A DNA stretch of 47,899 nt from an uncultured Clostridia bacterium (lineage in GTDB: Bacteria; Bacillota; Clostridia; TANB77; CAG-508): positions 1 through 47,899 of the forward strand of contig CAQUBD010000001.1 of assembly GCA_948891265.1 (NCBI GenBank). The letters are read 5' to 3'. Positions 16,391-25,812 of this stretch are shown here, one piece after another. Position 1 is the first letter of the stretch. Each line of letters opens with the position of its first letter. The notes beneath the pieces were generated by a model. It did not search any database. It was not told the origin of the DNA and saw only the letters and a list, made by a program, of their open reading frames with translations. The translations under genes were made by a program, and so were the position numbers.

Positions 16391-16455
16391 TTGACAAATG
16401 TTTTTATAAGTCTAGCGACAGTATATATATTAGCATTTTTAAAAACATTTGTCAA
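16391..16455 (-). promoter_or_regulatory. tRNA promoter within a perfect 16-bp inverted repeat
   Basis: On the minus strand TTGACA (16455-16450), a 17-nt spacer and TAATAT (16432-16427) precede the tRNA genes. The -35 region is one arm of a perfect inverted repeat, TTGACAAATGTTTTTA at 16391-16406 against 16440-16455, with a 33-nt loop containing the -10. The arms could be an operator or form a leader hairpin. Confidence 0.7.
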
Positions 16456-16478
16456 TAGAAATTTTTAGATTTTTTTAT

Positions 16479-16994
16479 TTATCTTGCTTTGTATATATCA
16501 TTTGACTTTATAGCTTTTTCTATAGCCTGAATTTCCTCTTCTGATAATGTATAAGTAGAATTCCCATTTTCTACCGGCTTAGCATATATATTAGACATTT
16601 CCCTAGAATAAATTCCGTTAAACACTATTCCGTTGTTCTTTTCGTCTAATAATGCAACCGCAAAACTCAAATCACTTCCAGTATCTTTAAATGCACTATA
16701 CCTTACTATCCCTATTTTTTGAATACATTTCGATACATCTTCATCTAAGTTTTTACAAAGACCTATTATCTCTGAATTTTGCTTTCCAACCTGATCTACT
16801 TTATTCATAAATTTTTCTAGATCTTCTTCAATATTTTTGCCATTTCCTATTTTTTTCATAAATTTGTTATATTTATTACTAATTTTTCTACTACTAATTA
16901 TTAAAATTATAAATCCTATAAATAATAATATAATTGTTAAACTTGAAATTAGTGCATAAGTATCTGATTTTAAAAACTCTATTAATCCTTGCAT
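16479..16994 (-). CDS. DUF4446 family membrane protein
   Basis: 171 residues with an N-terminal membrane helix (about 14-33), a helical segment, then the block IQKIGIVRYSAFKDTGSDLS and AVALLDEKNNGIVFNGIYSRE characteristic of DUF4446. The function is unknown. The gene commonly follows parB in Clostridia, as here (13 nt after parB), which suggests co-expression with the chromosome-partition genes. No catalytic motif is visible. Confidence 0.88.
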   Translation of the reverse strand: MQGLIEFLKSDTYALISSLTIILLFIGFIILIISSRKISNKYNKFMKKIGNGKNIEEDLEKFMNKVDQVGKQNSEIIGLCKNLDEDVSKCIQKIGIVRYSAFKDTGSDLSFAVALLDEKNNGIVFNGIYSREMSNIYAKPVENGNSTYTLSEEEIQAIEKAIKSNDIYKAR

Positions 16995-17007
16995 TTATAA
17001 TTCCTTT

Positions 17008-17859
17008 CTATTTCATCAAATTTAATATTCTCTCTAAATCTTCATTTGATGCATATTCTATAACTATTTTTCCCTTTTTCTTTCCTGGGTTTAATTTAAC
17101 TTTTGTACCAAAGAATCCTTGGAAAGTATTTTCTATATCTTTATATAAAACACTAACTCTTTTTAACTGTTCTTTTGATATTTGTTTTTGATTTATTTTT
17201 TTATTTCTTTGCTCAATTTCCCTAACAGTAGAACCTCTTTCTATCATATCTACAGCTGTCATATATTGTTTTTCTGGATCTGTAATAGCAAGCAAGCCTC
17301 TACAATGTCCTTCTGTTAATTTTCCTTGTTTAGCAAACTCTAAAACTCTTGGATCCAAATTTAAAATTCTTACTGTATTAGCAACCGTACTTCTACTCTT
17401 TCCTAATTTTTTAGAAACTTCTTCTTGTGTAAATCCATATGTGTCCATTAAATTTTTTATTCCTAATGCTTTTTCAAATGGATTTAAATCTTCTCTTTGT
17501 ATATTTTCTATTAATGCAATTTCATTATTTTTCTTTTCATCATCTTCTCTAATAATAGCTGGTATCTCTTTTAATCCAGCTATTTTAGAAGCTCTCCATC
17601 TTCGTTCACCTGCAATTATACTATAATATCCATCTTTTTCAGTTACTATAATAGGCTGAATTAATCCATATTCTTTTATAGATTCAGCAAGTTCTTCTAA
17701 TGCTTCTTGATTAAAATTTTTTCTTGGCTGATTTCTATTAGGCTCAACTTCTGTTATCTTTAAATTTCTTAAAATATCATTTTCTTTTATTTTTTCTTCT
17801 TCTGGTGTTGGTCCAAATAAAGCATCTAATCCTTTTCCTAATCCTGTTTTTTTAGGCAT
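17008..17859 (-). CDS. parB: Chromosome-partitioning protein ParB/Spo0J
   Basis: 283 residues. The N-terminal motif GLGKGLDALFG is the segment that contacts ParA/Soj. Next comes the ParB/Srx CTP-binding domain with NRNQPRKNF and IIAGERRWRASKIAG, then a helix-turn-helix (FTQEEVSKKLGKSRSTVANT) and a C-terminal dimerisation domain. ParB loads on parS sites near oriC and recruits SMC. It lies 53 nt downstream of soj and in front of DUF4446. I found no full parS palindrome in the window. Confidence 0.97.
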   Translation of the reverse strand: MPKKTGLGKGLDALFGPTPEEEKIKENDILRNLKITEVEPNRNQPRKNFNQEALEELAESIKEYGLIQPIIVTEKDGYYSIIAGERRWRASKIAGLKEIPAIIREDDEKKNNEIALIENIQREDLNPFEKALGIKNLMDTYGFTQEEVSKKLGKSRSTVANTVRILNLDPRVLEFAKQGKLTEGHCRGLLAITDPEKQYMTAVDMIERGSTVREIEQRNKKINQKQISKEQLKRVSVLYKDIENTFQGFFGTKVKLNPGKKKGKIVIEYASNEDLERILNLMK

Positions 17860-17912
17860 ACAATCACTCCCATTTCTTAAATATTACTTATATATTTTGA
17901 ACTTATATAAAA

Positions 17913-18701
17913 TCATATCATATGTTTTGCTTTCTTTTCGCCTTCATTTATTTTTAAAAACTCTTTAGTAAATTTATCATACGTCTTTGCTCCTTTAGAT
18001 CTAGAGTCATACTCAGTTATAGGCATTCCATAACTTGGAGCTTCACTTAATCTTACATTTCTAGGTATAACTGTTTTATACACTTTATCATTGAAATATT
18101 TTTTTACTTCTTTTACAACTTGATTAGAAAGGTTTGTTCTTGCATCATACATTGTAAGAAGTGCTCCTTCAATTTCTATAGTTTTATTTAAATGTTTTTT
18201 TACTAAATTTATTGTATTTATAAGTTGTCCTAATCCTTCCAATGCATAATATTCACATTGTACTGGTATTAAAACACTATCAGAGGCAGTAAAAGCATTT
18301 AATGTTATTAGGCCTAATGAAGGCGGACAATCTATTAAAATATAATCAAATTTATCTTTAATATTTTCTAATTTTTCTTTTAATCTTTGTTCCCTTGATA
18401 TCATAGATACTAATTCTACTTCTGCTCCAGCTAAATTTATATTTGATGGACAAACTAGTAAATTCTTTATAATTGTTTGTTCAACAGCTTCTTCCATTTC
18501 TGTATCTCCAACTAATATATCATATGTAGAAAATTCTACATCCTTTTCAGCTCCTACACCGCTTGTTGCATTGCCTTGAGGATCAGCATCTATTAATAAT
18601 ACTTTCTTTCCTTTTTTAGCAAGCATTGTACTTAGATTTATTGTTGTTGTTGTTTTTCCTACTCCACCTTTTTGATTTGCTACTGATATTACTTTTCCCA
18701 C
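17913..18701 (-). CDS. soj: ParA-type ATPase Soj
   Basis: 262 residues of usual ParA/Soj length. The deviant Walker A is NQKGGVGKTTTTINL at the N-terminus, Walker A' is LLIDADPQGNAT, and Walker B is YILIDCPPSLG. It works with ParB in origin segregation and, in Bacillus, regulates DnaA. First gene of soj-parB-DUF4446, with its own promoter at 18763-18791. Confidence 0.96.
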   Translation of the reverse strand: MGKVISVANQKGGVGKTTTTINLSTMLAKKGKKVLLIDADPQGNATSGVGAEKDVEFSTYDILVGDTEMEEAVEQTIIKNLLVCPSNINLAGAEVELVSMISREQRLKEKLENIKDKFDYILIDCPPSLGLITLNAFTASDSVLIPVQCEYYALEGLGQLINTINLVKKHLNKTIEIEGALLTMYDARTNLSNQVVKEVKKYFNDKVYKTVIPRNVRLSEAPSYGMPITEYDSRSKGAKTYDKFTKEFLKINEGEKKAKHMI

Positions 18702-18762
18702 TTTTTTGCCTCCTTATATATTGTTAATATTTACTTATTAATTATATTTAAATTCTATATTT

Positions 18763-18791
18763 ATAATATACAATTTATTATAAAAAGTCAA
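18763..18791 (-). promoter_or_regulatory. Promoter of soj-parB-DUF4446
   Basis: On the minus strand TTGACT (18791-18786), a 17-nt spacer and TATTAT (18768-18763), about 60 nt upstream of the soj start. Confidence 0.65.
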
Positions 18792-18860
18792 TGTATTTTT
18801 ACATTATTAATAAATATTTATATAACAAAATTTTTAGTTTTATCTTTTATTTCTAAAAAA

Positions 18861-18887
18861 CCTTTAAAGTCTAAACTACTTTAAAGG
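18861..18887 (-). terminator. Terminator overlapping the end of rsmG
   Basis: CCTTTAAAGT and ACTTTAAAGG form a perfect 10-bp stem with a 7-nt loop; the leftward RNA continues into UUUUUU. The rsmG stop codon lies inside the structure, ending the mnmE-mnmG-rsmG transcript. Confidence 0.85.
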
Positions 18888-19598
18888 CTCTTTTGCAGGA
18901 ATACCTGCTTTTCTAGGAAATCTATTAGATGTATTTGTTATTTTATCAATAATAACTACATTTCTAGAAATATCTGAATCAGGCAATTCAAAACTATCTA
19001 TTTTATTTATTTTACCACCTAAAACATTAATAGCATATTTACTTTCGGACATCTCATCTTCAATACTACTTCCTTTCATACAAATACATTTTCCATTTAC
19101 TTTACAAATTGGCATTAAATATTCTGAAAGAACAGTCATATTAGCAACAGCTCTTGCTGTAACATAATCAAATTTTTCTCTATATTTACTATTTCTACCA
19201 AAATCCTCGATTCTACTATGTACTGTAAAAATATCTTCTAATTTTAATTTTTCTATAACTTCATTTAAGAAATTTATTCTTTTATTCAAAGAATCTACTA
19301 AAGTAACTTTTATATCTGGCCTATATATCTTTATAGGTATTCCTGGAAAACCCGCACCTGTTCCAACATCAGTAAGGTTTTTATTATATTCAATATATTT
19401 ATTTATAGTTAAAGAATCAATAAAATGCTTTAATATTATTTCTTCTGGCTTGATTATAGCTGTTAAATTTATTTTCTCATTCCATTCTAAAAGTATATTC
19501 ATATATTTATAAAATTTTTGTAATTGTTCTTCGTTAAACACAATATCAATTTCTTTTGCATATTTATTCATTAATTCTTTAAATTTATCTATTTCCAT
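18876..19598 (-). CDS. rsmG: 16S rRNA (guanine527-N7)-methyltransferase RsmG
   Basis: 240 residues. The SAM-binding motif is LTDVGTGAGFPGIPIKI near residue 75, followed by VTLVDSLNKRINFL and VTARAVANM as in RsmG/GidB. It methylates G527 of 16S rRNA; loss causes low-level streptomycin resistance in other bacteria. It starts 13 nt after mnmG in the usual mnmG-rsmG order. Confidence 0.96.
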   Translation of the reverse strand: MEIDKFKELMNKYAKEIDIVFNEEQLQKFYKYMNILLEWNEKINLTAIIKPEEIILKHFIDSLTINKYIEYNKNLTDVGTGAGFPGIPIKIYRPDIKVTLVDSLNKRINFLNEVIEKLKLEDIFTVHSRIEDFGRNSKYREKFDYVTARAVANMTVLSEYLMPICKVNGKCICMKGSSIEDEMSESKYAINVLGGKINKIDSFELPDSDISRNVVIIDKITNTSNRFPRKAGIPAKEPLK

Positions 19599-19611
19599 AC
19601 TAATTTCCTTT

Positions 19612-21486
19612 CTAACTATTTTTATTCATTTGTAAATATATTAAAAGGACAGATATATCAGCAGGTGAAACACCTGATATTCTTGATGCTTGTCCTATAG
19701 AATGTGGTTTAAATTTATTTAATTTTTGTCTTGCTTCTAAGCTCAATCCTTCTATTTGTTCATAATCTATATTTTCAGATAATATTTTTGTTTCCATCTT
19801 TTTGAATTTTTCTACTTGTGCCTCTTGCATTTTAATATATCCTTCATATTTTATCTGTATTTCTACTTCTTCTTTTTCTTGTAAGCTTAATTCTGGTCTA
19901 TTTTCATCTATTTCTTTTAATTTTTCATAGTCCAATTCTGTTCTTTTTAAAAGTTCTGCCATTTTTGTTCCAGTTGTCAATTCAGAAGTCCCATTTTTTA
20001 CTAATAAATCATTTACTTCTTTTGTTGGTTTAACTATAATATTTTTTAATCTTTCTACTTCCTTTTTTATATTTTCTTTTTTTATTAAAAATTTCTTATA
20101 TCTTTCATCTGAAATTAAACCTACTTCATGTCCAATCTCAGTTAATCTTAAATCCGCATTATCTTGTCTTAAAAGAAGTCTATATTCAGCTCTAGAAGTC
20201 ATCATTCTATATGGTTCATTTGTTCCTTTTGTAACAATATCATCTATTAATACTCCTATATAACCTTGAGTTCTATCTAATATTATAGGGTCCTTACTTT
20301 TTATTTTCTGCACAGCATTAATTCCTGCAATTAGCCCTTGGCATGCAGCTTCTTCATATCCAGAAGTTCCATTTGTTTGTCCAGCCATAAATAATCCATC
20401 TATTCCTTTATATTCTAAAGAAAGCTTTAAATTAGAAGGATCTATACAATCATATTCAATAGCATATGCAGATCTTGTAAATTCAGCTTTTTCTAATCCT
20501 GAAATAGTCCTATATAAAGCTATTTGAACATCTTCTGGTAAAGAAGAACTTAAGCCTTGTATATACATTTCTTCCGTATCTAAACCTACTGGTTCAACAA
20601 ATGCTTGATGTCTAGGTTTATCACTAAATCTAACAACCTTATCTTCTATTGATGGACAATATCTAGGCCCTGTTCCTTCTATCTTTCCAGCATATAGTGG
20701 TGATCTATGTAAATTTTCTCTTATTATTTTATGGGTTTCTTCATTTGTATATGTTAAATAACAATCTACTTGTTTTAAATCTTTTATTTCATCTTCAAAA
20801 GAAAAAGGAACAATATTCTCATCACCTTTTTGAAGTTCCATTTTACTAAAGTCAATACTTCTTCTATTTATTCTTGCAGGTGTACCTGTTTTAAACCTAA
20901 CTAAATCCACCCCTATTCTTTTTAAAGAATCTGATAACTTATTCGCTGCAGCCACACCATCTGGTCCACTTTCTTCAGAATATTCTCCCATAAATATTTT
21001 TCCTTTTAAATATGTTCCTGTTGCAACAATAACAGTTTTTACCCCATAAATAGCACCTACAGATGTCTCTATCCCCACTACTTTATTATTTTCTACCTTT
21101 ATATCCACAATTTCTCCCTGCTTTAAATATAAGTTTTCTTGTTTTTCTAAAGTATGTTTCATTTCCATATGATATTTTTTTCTATCTGCTTGTGCTCTTA
21201 AAGAATGCACTGCTGGCCCTTTTGAAGTATTCAACATTTTAATTTGAATCATAGTTTTATCTATGTTTTTACCCATTTCTCCACCAAGTGCGTCTATTTC
21301 TCTTACTAAATGTCCTTTTGAGCTTCCTCCTATATGAGGATTACATGGCATGTTTGCAATAGCTTCTAAACTTATTGAAAATATAAGTGTTTTCATTCCT
21401 AGTCTTGCTGCAGCAAGACCTGCTTCACACCCTGCATGTCCTGCCCCAATAACTGCTATATCATAATCTCCTGCATAATAACTCAT
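19612..21486 (-). CDS. mnmG: tRNA uridine-5-carboxymethylaminomethyl modification enzyme MnmG
   Basis: 624 residues, full length. The FAD-binding motif is VIGAGHAGCEAGLAAARLG; MnmG signatures include NPHIGGSSKGHLVREID and GTGPRYCPSIEDKVVRF, and the C-terminal RISGVSPADISVLL helical domain is present. With MnmE it makes the cmnm5 modification of wobble U34. The sequence upstream (395 bp) separates it from mnmE. Confidence 0.97.
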   Translation of the reverse strand: MSYYAGDYDIAVIGAGHAGCEAGLAAARLGMKTLIFSISLEAIANMPCNPHIGGSSKGHLVREIDALGGEMGKNIDKTMIQIKMLNTSKGPAVHSLRAQADRKKYHMEMKHTLEKQENLYLKQGEIVDIKVENNKVVGIETSVGAIYGVKTVIVATGTYLKGKIFMGEYSEESGPDGVAAANKLSDSLKRIGVDLVRFKTGTPARINRRSIDFSKMELQKGDENIVPFSFEDEIKDLKQVDCYLTYTNEETHKIIRENLHRSPLYAGKIEGTGPRYCPSIEDKVVRFSDKPRHQAFVEPVGLDTEEMYIQGLSSSLPEDVQIALYRTISGLEKAEFTRSAYAIEYDCIDPSNLKLSLEYKGIDGLFMAGQTNGTSGYEEAACQGLIAGINAVQKIKSKDPIILDRTQGYIGVLIDDIVTKGTNEPYRMMTSRAEYRLLLRQDNADLRLTEIGHEVGLISDERYKKFLIKKENIKKEVERLKNIIVKPTKEVNDLLVKNGTSELTTGTKMAELLKRTELDYEKLKEIDENRPELSLQEKEEVEIQIKYEGYIKMQEAQVEKFKKMETKILSENIDYEQIEGLSLEARQKLNKFKPHSIGQASRISGVSPADISVLLIYLQMNKNS

Positions 21487-21881
21487 TTTATTTTCCTTTC
21501 CTTATGAAACAAAAATCAGTGTTTTTTAATCTCCCTAAACTATTTTTACTTTCAAGTTAAATTTATTTTTTGTCGTTTTTTGTCGAACCAGTCTGTTTCA
21601 TAATATTATTTTATTTTTTGTATATATTTATTTAAAAGTTAAATTTGTTAGTTTTTTGTTTTAATTTTATGTTCACTTTAACTATTTGTTCGCATTTTAT
21701 AAATCCACTACTATTAAATTTGTGTAGGATACTTAAACTCTTAATAATTTTTGCAATATTTTTGTTTTTTTAAATTAGCTTTATTTTCGTTATATTTGTA
21801 TTTTTGTATTGTATTATATAAATTATATTGGTATATGTATATAATTGTCTTATTTTTGATTCTCACGTTTAAAATATATAT
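21487..21881. other. Non-coding gap between mnmE and mnmG
   Basis: About 395 bp with no credible gene; the plus strand is T-rich. Near the mnmG end, ATGAAACA (about 21504) and TGTTTCAT (about 21593) could pair around a loop of roughly 80 nt in the mnmG leader, and TTTTTTGTCG occurs twice between them. The mnmG start is preceded by GGAAAGGAAA. Confidence 0.4.
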
Positions 21882-23252
21882 TTATTTTCCTAAACAAAAT
21901 TTGGCAAATATTTCATTAATTATATCATCTGTTACAAATTCTCCTGTTATATTTCCTAAATCTTCTAAAATATCTTTTATAAATATTGCAATTATATCAA
22001 GGGGCATATTTTCATTTACCGTTTGTTTTGCTTTTTTTACATTTTCTATAGCATTAGATATTAATTTTTTATGTCTTAAATTAGTTATAATAACATCATT
22101 ATCCAAATTAATTTCATTTAAATTAAACATTTTAGCAATAACATTATACAATTTTTCTAATCCATCTCCATTTAATGCTGAAATTTTTATAACATGATCT
22201 GTTATATTTTTAAATCTAATATCTTCTTCCTTTAAATTATTTTTTAAATCTACCTTATTTAATAAAATTATACATTTTTTTCCATATATTATATCTAAAA
22301 TTTTATAATCTTCTTCTGATAACTCTTTTGAACCATCAAAAATTGCAATAATTAAATCTGCTTCATTTGCAATTTCTTTTGATTTTGCAATTCCTATTTT
22401 TTCTACTTCATCTTTAGCTTCTCTTATACCTGCTGTATCTACTAATTTTAAAGGGATTCCTTCTATATTAACAAATTCTTCTATTGTATCTCTTGTAGTT
22501 CCTTCATATTCAGTTACAATAGCTCTATCTTCTTTTAAAATAGCATTTAATAAAGATGATTTTCCTGCGTTTGGCTTACCTATAATAGCAGTTTTTATTC
22601 CATCCTTTATAAGCTTTCCATTATCAAAACTCTTTTCCAAATTTTTTAGTTTAATTTCAATACTATCTAACATATCTAAAATTTGATTATTAGTAACATC
22701 ATCCACATCATACTCTGGATAATCAATACTAACATCTACATTTACCATTACATCTAATATTTCTTGTTTAATCTCTTTGATTTTTTTAGATAACATTCCT
22801 TCTAATTGTTTTATTCCTGCCTTTACTTCTTTTTCAGATTTACTATTAATTATATCTATAACAGATTCTGCTTGTGATAAATCTATTCTTCCATTTAAAA
22901 ATGCCCTTTTAGTAAACTCCCCTGGTTCAGCAAGATTTGCCCCATTTTTTAAACATAACTCTAATATTTTTTTTATAATAATATTTCCTCCATGTGTATT
23001 TATTTCACACATATTTTCAGTAGTATAACTTTTAGGTTCTTTAAAATATGAAACTAAAACTTCATCTATAATTTCATTATTTTCTATAATAACACCATAT
23101 TTAATAGTATATCCTCTAATATTTTCTATATTTTCTTCTTTTTTAGGTCTAAATATTTTATTTAATACACTAAAACAATCTTTTCCACTCATTCTTACAA
23201 TTCCAATTCCACCAATTCCTGGCGCAGTAGATATTGAAGCTATCACATCCAT
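21882..23252 (-). CDS. mnmE: tRNA modification GTPase MnmE
   Basis: 456 residues. An N-terminal tetrahydrofolate-binding domain (ISTAPGIGGIGIVRMSG) is followed by a helical domain and a G domain with GKPNAGKSSLL, TTRDTIEE, DTAGIR and NKVDL. It ends in FAKFCLGK, the C-terminal Cys motif of the family. It is the partner of MnmG. GGAG lies 8 nt before the ATG. Confidence 0.97.
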   Translation of the reverse strand: MDVIASISTAPGIGGIGIVRMSGKDCFSVLNKIFRPKKEENIENIRGYTIKYGVIIENNEIIDEVLVSYFKEPKSYTTENMCEINTHGGNIIIKKILELCLKNGANLAEPGEFTKRAFLNGRIDLSQAESVIDIINSKSEKEVKAGIKQLEGMLSKKIKEIKQEILDVMVNVDVSIDYPEYDVDDVTNNQILDMLDSIEIKLKNLEKSFDNGKLIKDGIKTAIIGKPNAGKSSLLNAILKEDRAIVTEYEGTTRDTIEEFVNIEGIPLKLVDTAGIREAKDEVEKIGIAKSKEIANEADLIIAIFDGSKELSEEDYKILDIIYGKKCIILLNKVDLKNNLKEEDIRFKNITDHVIKISALNGDGLEKLYNVIAKMFNLNEINLDNDVIITNLRHKKLISNAIENVKKAKQTVNENMPLDIIAIFIKDILEDLGNITGEFVTDDIINEIFAKFCLGK

Positions 23253-23364
23253 TATTATATCTCCTTATTATATATTTTTCTACAATATTTTACCACATTA
23301 TGTAACTTTTTAAAAGTATAATTTATGTAAAAGTTATAATATATTATAACTTTTAAGTTTTCTA

Positions 23365-23425
23365 TAATAGGAAAAAAGTCAAAGATAGATAATTACTATT
23401 TAAGTAAAATCTGACCTTTGACCTC
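23365..23425 (-). terminator. Terminator of the rpmH-rnpA-yidD-yidC-jag operon
   Basis: Read leftward, GGTCAAAGGTCAGAT, a loop, ATCTATCTTTGACT, then UUUUUCC. The stem of about 12 pairs has a small internal mismatch. It lies just past the jag stop codon. Confidence 0.7.
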
Positions 23426-23436
23426 CGATTTTAAAT

Positions 23437-24135
23437 TTACTTTCTTTTTAATGAAATAACTAGTTTTCTTCTAGGTTCTTCTCCTATACTTCTAGTTTCA
23501 ACTTTATCATTATCTTGCAATTTTGTATGAATTATTTTTCTTTCATATGCTTGCATTGGCTCTAATGTAACTGATTTTTTAGTTTTAATAACAGTTTTTG
23601 CAATTTTATCAGCCAACTCTTCTAATGCTTTTTCCCTTTTTTCCTTATATCCTTCTATATCCAAAATAACTCTAACTCTATTTTCTATTCCTTTGCTTGC
23701 GATAGCTGATAGGATACTCTGGAATGCATATAAAGTTTCTCCTCTATAACCTATTAAAAATCCTAAATTCTTATTTTCTATATTAACATTTAATCCAGTT
23801 TTTGAAATATCAATAAAATATTGTGTTTCTTTATCAATTTTTTCAAAAAATTCTTTTAAAAATACATCAATATTCTTTTTAGCCTTTTCTTGTTCCTCTA
23901 CAGATAACTCTATTTCTTTCTTTTCCTTTTTTTTACAAGTTTCTTGCATATTATCTTCTTTTAAAGTTAATTGTACTTTCACTATTCTAGGCGCTAATAT
24001 ACTAAAAAAACTTCTTTTTTCTTGATTTTCTAATATTTTTATATCAACCATATTTTTAGAAACATTTAATTTTTTTAATCCATTCTCAATAGCTTCATTT
24101 GTAGTCTTTCCCTCTGAAATAATACATTTATCCAT
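23437..24135 (-). CDS. jag: RNA-binding protein Jag/KhpB
   Basis: About 232 residues. An N-terminal Jag_N domain (MDKCIISEGKTTNEAIENGL), a charged linker, a KH-like domain with LGFLIGYRGETLYAFQSIL, then an R3H domain ending in ARK-type basic residues. It binds RNA and affects cell-envelope and division genes in Firmicutes. I choose the ATG at 24135 because AAGGAG lies 7 nt upstream; an in-frame start 24 nt earlier lacks a site. Last gene of the rpmH operon. Confidence 0.93.
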   Translation of the reverse strand: MDKCIISEGKTTNEAIENGLKKLNVSKNMVDIKILENQEKRSFFSILAPRIVKVQLTLKEDNMQETCKKKEKKEIELSVEEQEKAKKNIDVFLKEFFEKIDKETQYFIDISKTGLNVNIENKNLGFLIGYRGETLYAFQSILSAIASKGIENRVRVILDIEGYKEKREKALEELADKIAKTVIKTKKSVTLEPMQAYERKIIHTKLQDNDKVETRSIGEEPRRKLVISLKRK

Positions 24136-24196
24136 ATTTATTCTCCTTTTCGTTCGCAAAATATATATTGATTTTAACTATTGACCTTTACATATT

Positions 24197-25069
24197 TTAG
24201 TCTTTTATTACTTTATCTAAAATTAATCTTTCACCAATCATTAGTACATTATTTACTAACCAATATAAAGCAAGTCCTAAAGGTGCTACAAGAGAAATAG
24301 AAACAGACATAATTGGCATCATCCATGACATCATTTTATTAGACTGCGCCATAGCATCTTCCATTTCATTCTTTTCTTCTTCCTTCTTTTCAGTTATATC
24401 AATTACTTCATCATTTTTATTTTTCTTAGTTTGCATAGCAGTTGTTATTCTCATTGATATAAATGTTGAAATAATATAAAGAATTGGTATTATATAAACA
24501 GTCCAATCACTTAAATTTTGCTGTGGTATTTTACCTAAATCTAATCCTAAAAATTCCATATTTAAATTTATTTTATCCAAAGTTTCGTCCTCTGGAAATT
24601 TATTTTTTAAATAATCTATTTCTCTAACTATATCAATTTCAGAATAAGCCTGACTTACAACCATTCCATTATTTTTCATTTCTTGTACATAATTATTTAA
24701 TTGTGAATTATCTATTCTTTCCATATAAGTTAATGGAAATCTAACCATATAAAATATTGAAATTAATAAAATAAATTGAACTATTGCACTTAAACATCCG
24801 CTGAATGGACTCATATTTTCTTGTTTATATAAATCCATCATTTCTCTATTTAATTTTTCTGGATCATTTTTATATTTAAACTGCAATGTTTTCATTTTTT
24901 CCTGAAGTTTTGCGCTTTTCTTCATTGTTCTTTGTTGCTTTATTGATAATGGAAGCATTATCAATTTTATGATTATTGTAAATAAAATAATAGCAAAACC
25001 ATAATTTCCAACAAAATTATTAATAATATTTAATAAATAACCAAAAATGTTTGCAAAAAATTGAAACAT
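24197..25069 (-). CDS. yidC: Membrane protein insertase YidC/SpoIIIJ
   Basis: 290 residues, five predicted membrane segments, with FTIIIKLIMLPLSIKQQRT at the first conserved helix and MSPFSGCLSAIVQFILLIS later, as in Gram-positive YidC1/SpoIIIJ. The usual lipoprotein cysteine is not evident; the protein starts MFQFFANIFGYLL, as in many Clostridia. It lies 15 nt after yidD. Confidence 0.94.
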   Translation of the reverse strand: MFQFFANIFGYLLNIINNFVGNYGFAIILFTIIIKLIMLPLSIKQQRTMKKSAKLQEKMKTLQFKYKNDPEKLNREMMDLYKQENMSPFSGCLSAIVQFILLISIFYMVRFPLTYMERIDNSQLNNYVQEMKNNGMVVSQAYSEIDIVREIDYLKNKFPEDETLDKINLNMEFLGLDLGKIPQQNLSDWTVYIIPILYIISTFISMRITTAMQTKKNKNDEVIDITEKKEEEKNEMEDAMAQSNKMMSWMMPIMSVSISLVAPLGLALYWLVNNVLMIGERLILDKVIKD

Positions 25070-25084
25070 TTACACTCCTCCTAC

Positions 25085-25303
25085 TCACTTTAGCGGATCA
25101 TATCCTCCTTTTGAGAAAGGATTACATCTTAAAATTCTATATATTCCTAAAATTGTACCTTTTATTGAACCATACTTTTCAATGGCTTGCTTTGTATATT
25201 CAGAACAAGTAGGATAAAATTTACAATTTATATTTTTACTCTTTAACCATAAAGAAATATTTTTTTGATAAAAATCAATAACCTTTAATAACAATTTTTT
25301 CAT
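25085..25303 (-). CDS. yidD: Membrane protein insertion efficiency factor YidD
   Basis: About 72 residues with the family motifs CKFYPTCSEYTKQAIEKYG and RILRCNPFSKGGYDP. A small amphipathic protein that assists YidC. AAGGA lies about 9 nt before the ATG at 25303; another in-frame ATG at 25309 is closer to the site. Confidence 0.95.
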   Translation of the reverse strand: MKKLLLKVIDFYQKNISLWLKSKNINCKFYPTCSEYTKQAIEKYGSIKGTILGIYRILRCNPFSKGGYDPLK

Positions 25304-25321
25304 ATTCATATTTCCTTATTA

Positions 25322-25675
25322 TCACTTATGACTTTTATTTATTATATTTGCTTTATCAAAAATATCATTAATATCGTCATTAATGTTTTTTAAATTTGCA
25401 TTTTTTATATCAACATTCTTTTTCCATAAGAAAACTATACTTTTACCATTTTCTATATTATCTTCTACTTGTCGATAACATTCTCTTATAAGCCTCTTAA
25501 TTTTATTTCTCCTTACGGCTTTACCTATTTTGGTACTTATTGCTAGTCCTAAAAAATTAAAATTTTTATTATTATCTTTTATAAAAGCTTCTAAATTCTT
25601 TCCTGTATAATATTTCCCTTTTGATAAAACATATCTAAATTCATAATTTTTTTTTAACATTATTGTTTTTTTCAT
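25322..25675 (-). CDS. rnpA: Ribonuclease P protein component
   Basis: 117 residues. The RNA-binding signature KAVRRNKIKRLIRECYR is present and FLGLAISTKIG matches the family's central strand. It is the protein subunit of RNase P for tRNA 5' maturation. Conserved position between rpmH and yidD. Confidence 0.96.
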   Translation of the reverse strand: MKKTIMLKKNYEFRYVLSKGKYYTGKNLEAFIKDNNKNFNFLGLAISTKIGKAVRRNKIKRLIRECYRQVEDNIENGKSIVFLWKKNVDIKNANLKNINDDINDIFDKANIINKSHK

Positions 25676-25740
25676 TATTTCTTCACCTCTTCTGGTAGAA
25701 TAAAATGAAAAAACTCATTTCTAAGTTTTTATTATATTAA

Positions 25741-25764
25741 AAGGCAAGAATATAAACTTGCCTT
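25741..25764 (-). terminator. Hairpin between rpmH and rnpA
   Basis: AAGGCAAG (25741-25748) and CTTGCCTT (25757-25764) form a perfect 8-bp stem with an 8-nt loop, followed leftward by UUAAUAUAAU. It lies within the operon and could be an attenuator or processing site that lets rpmH be made in excess over rnpA. Confidence 0.6.
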
Positions 25765-25812
25765 ATCCAAAATATATAAATTTCTTTATATTTTTCAAGA
25801 TAATATAATAAA

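Noticed and set aside
19664..19690. GGTGAAACACC within inverted repeat ATCAGCAGGTG/CACCTGAT near the mnmG end, looking like a parS site
   Set aside because: Only one half (TGTTTCAC on the minus strand) matches the parS consensus, and the segment encodes the conserved MnmG motif RISGVSPADIS. It is more likely coding sequence than a partition site.
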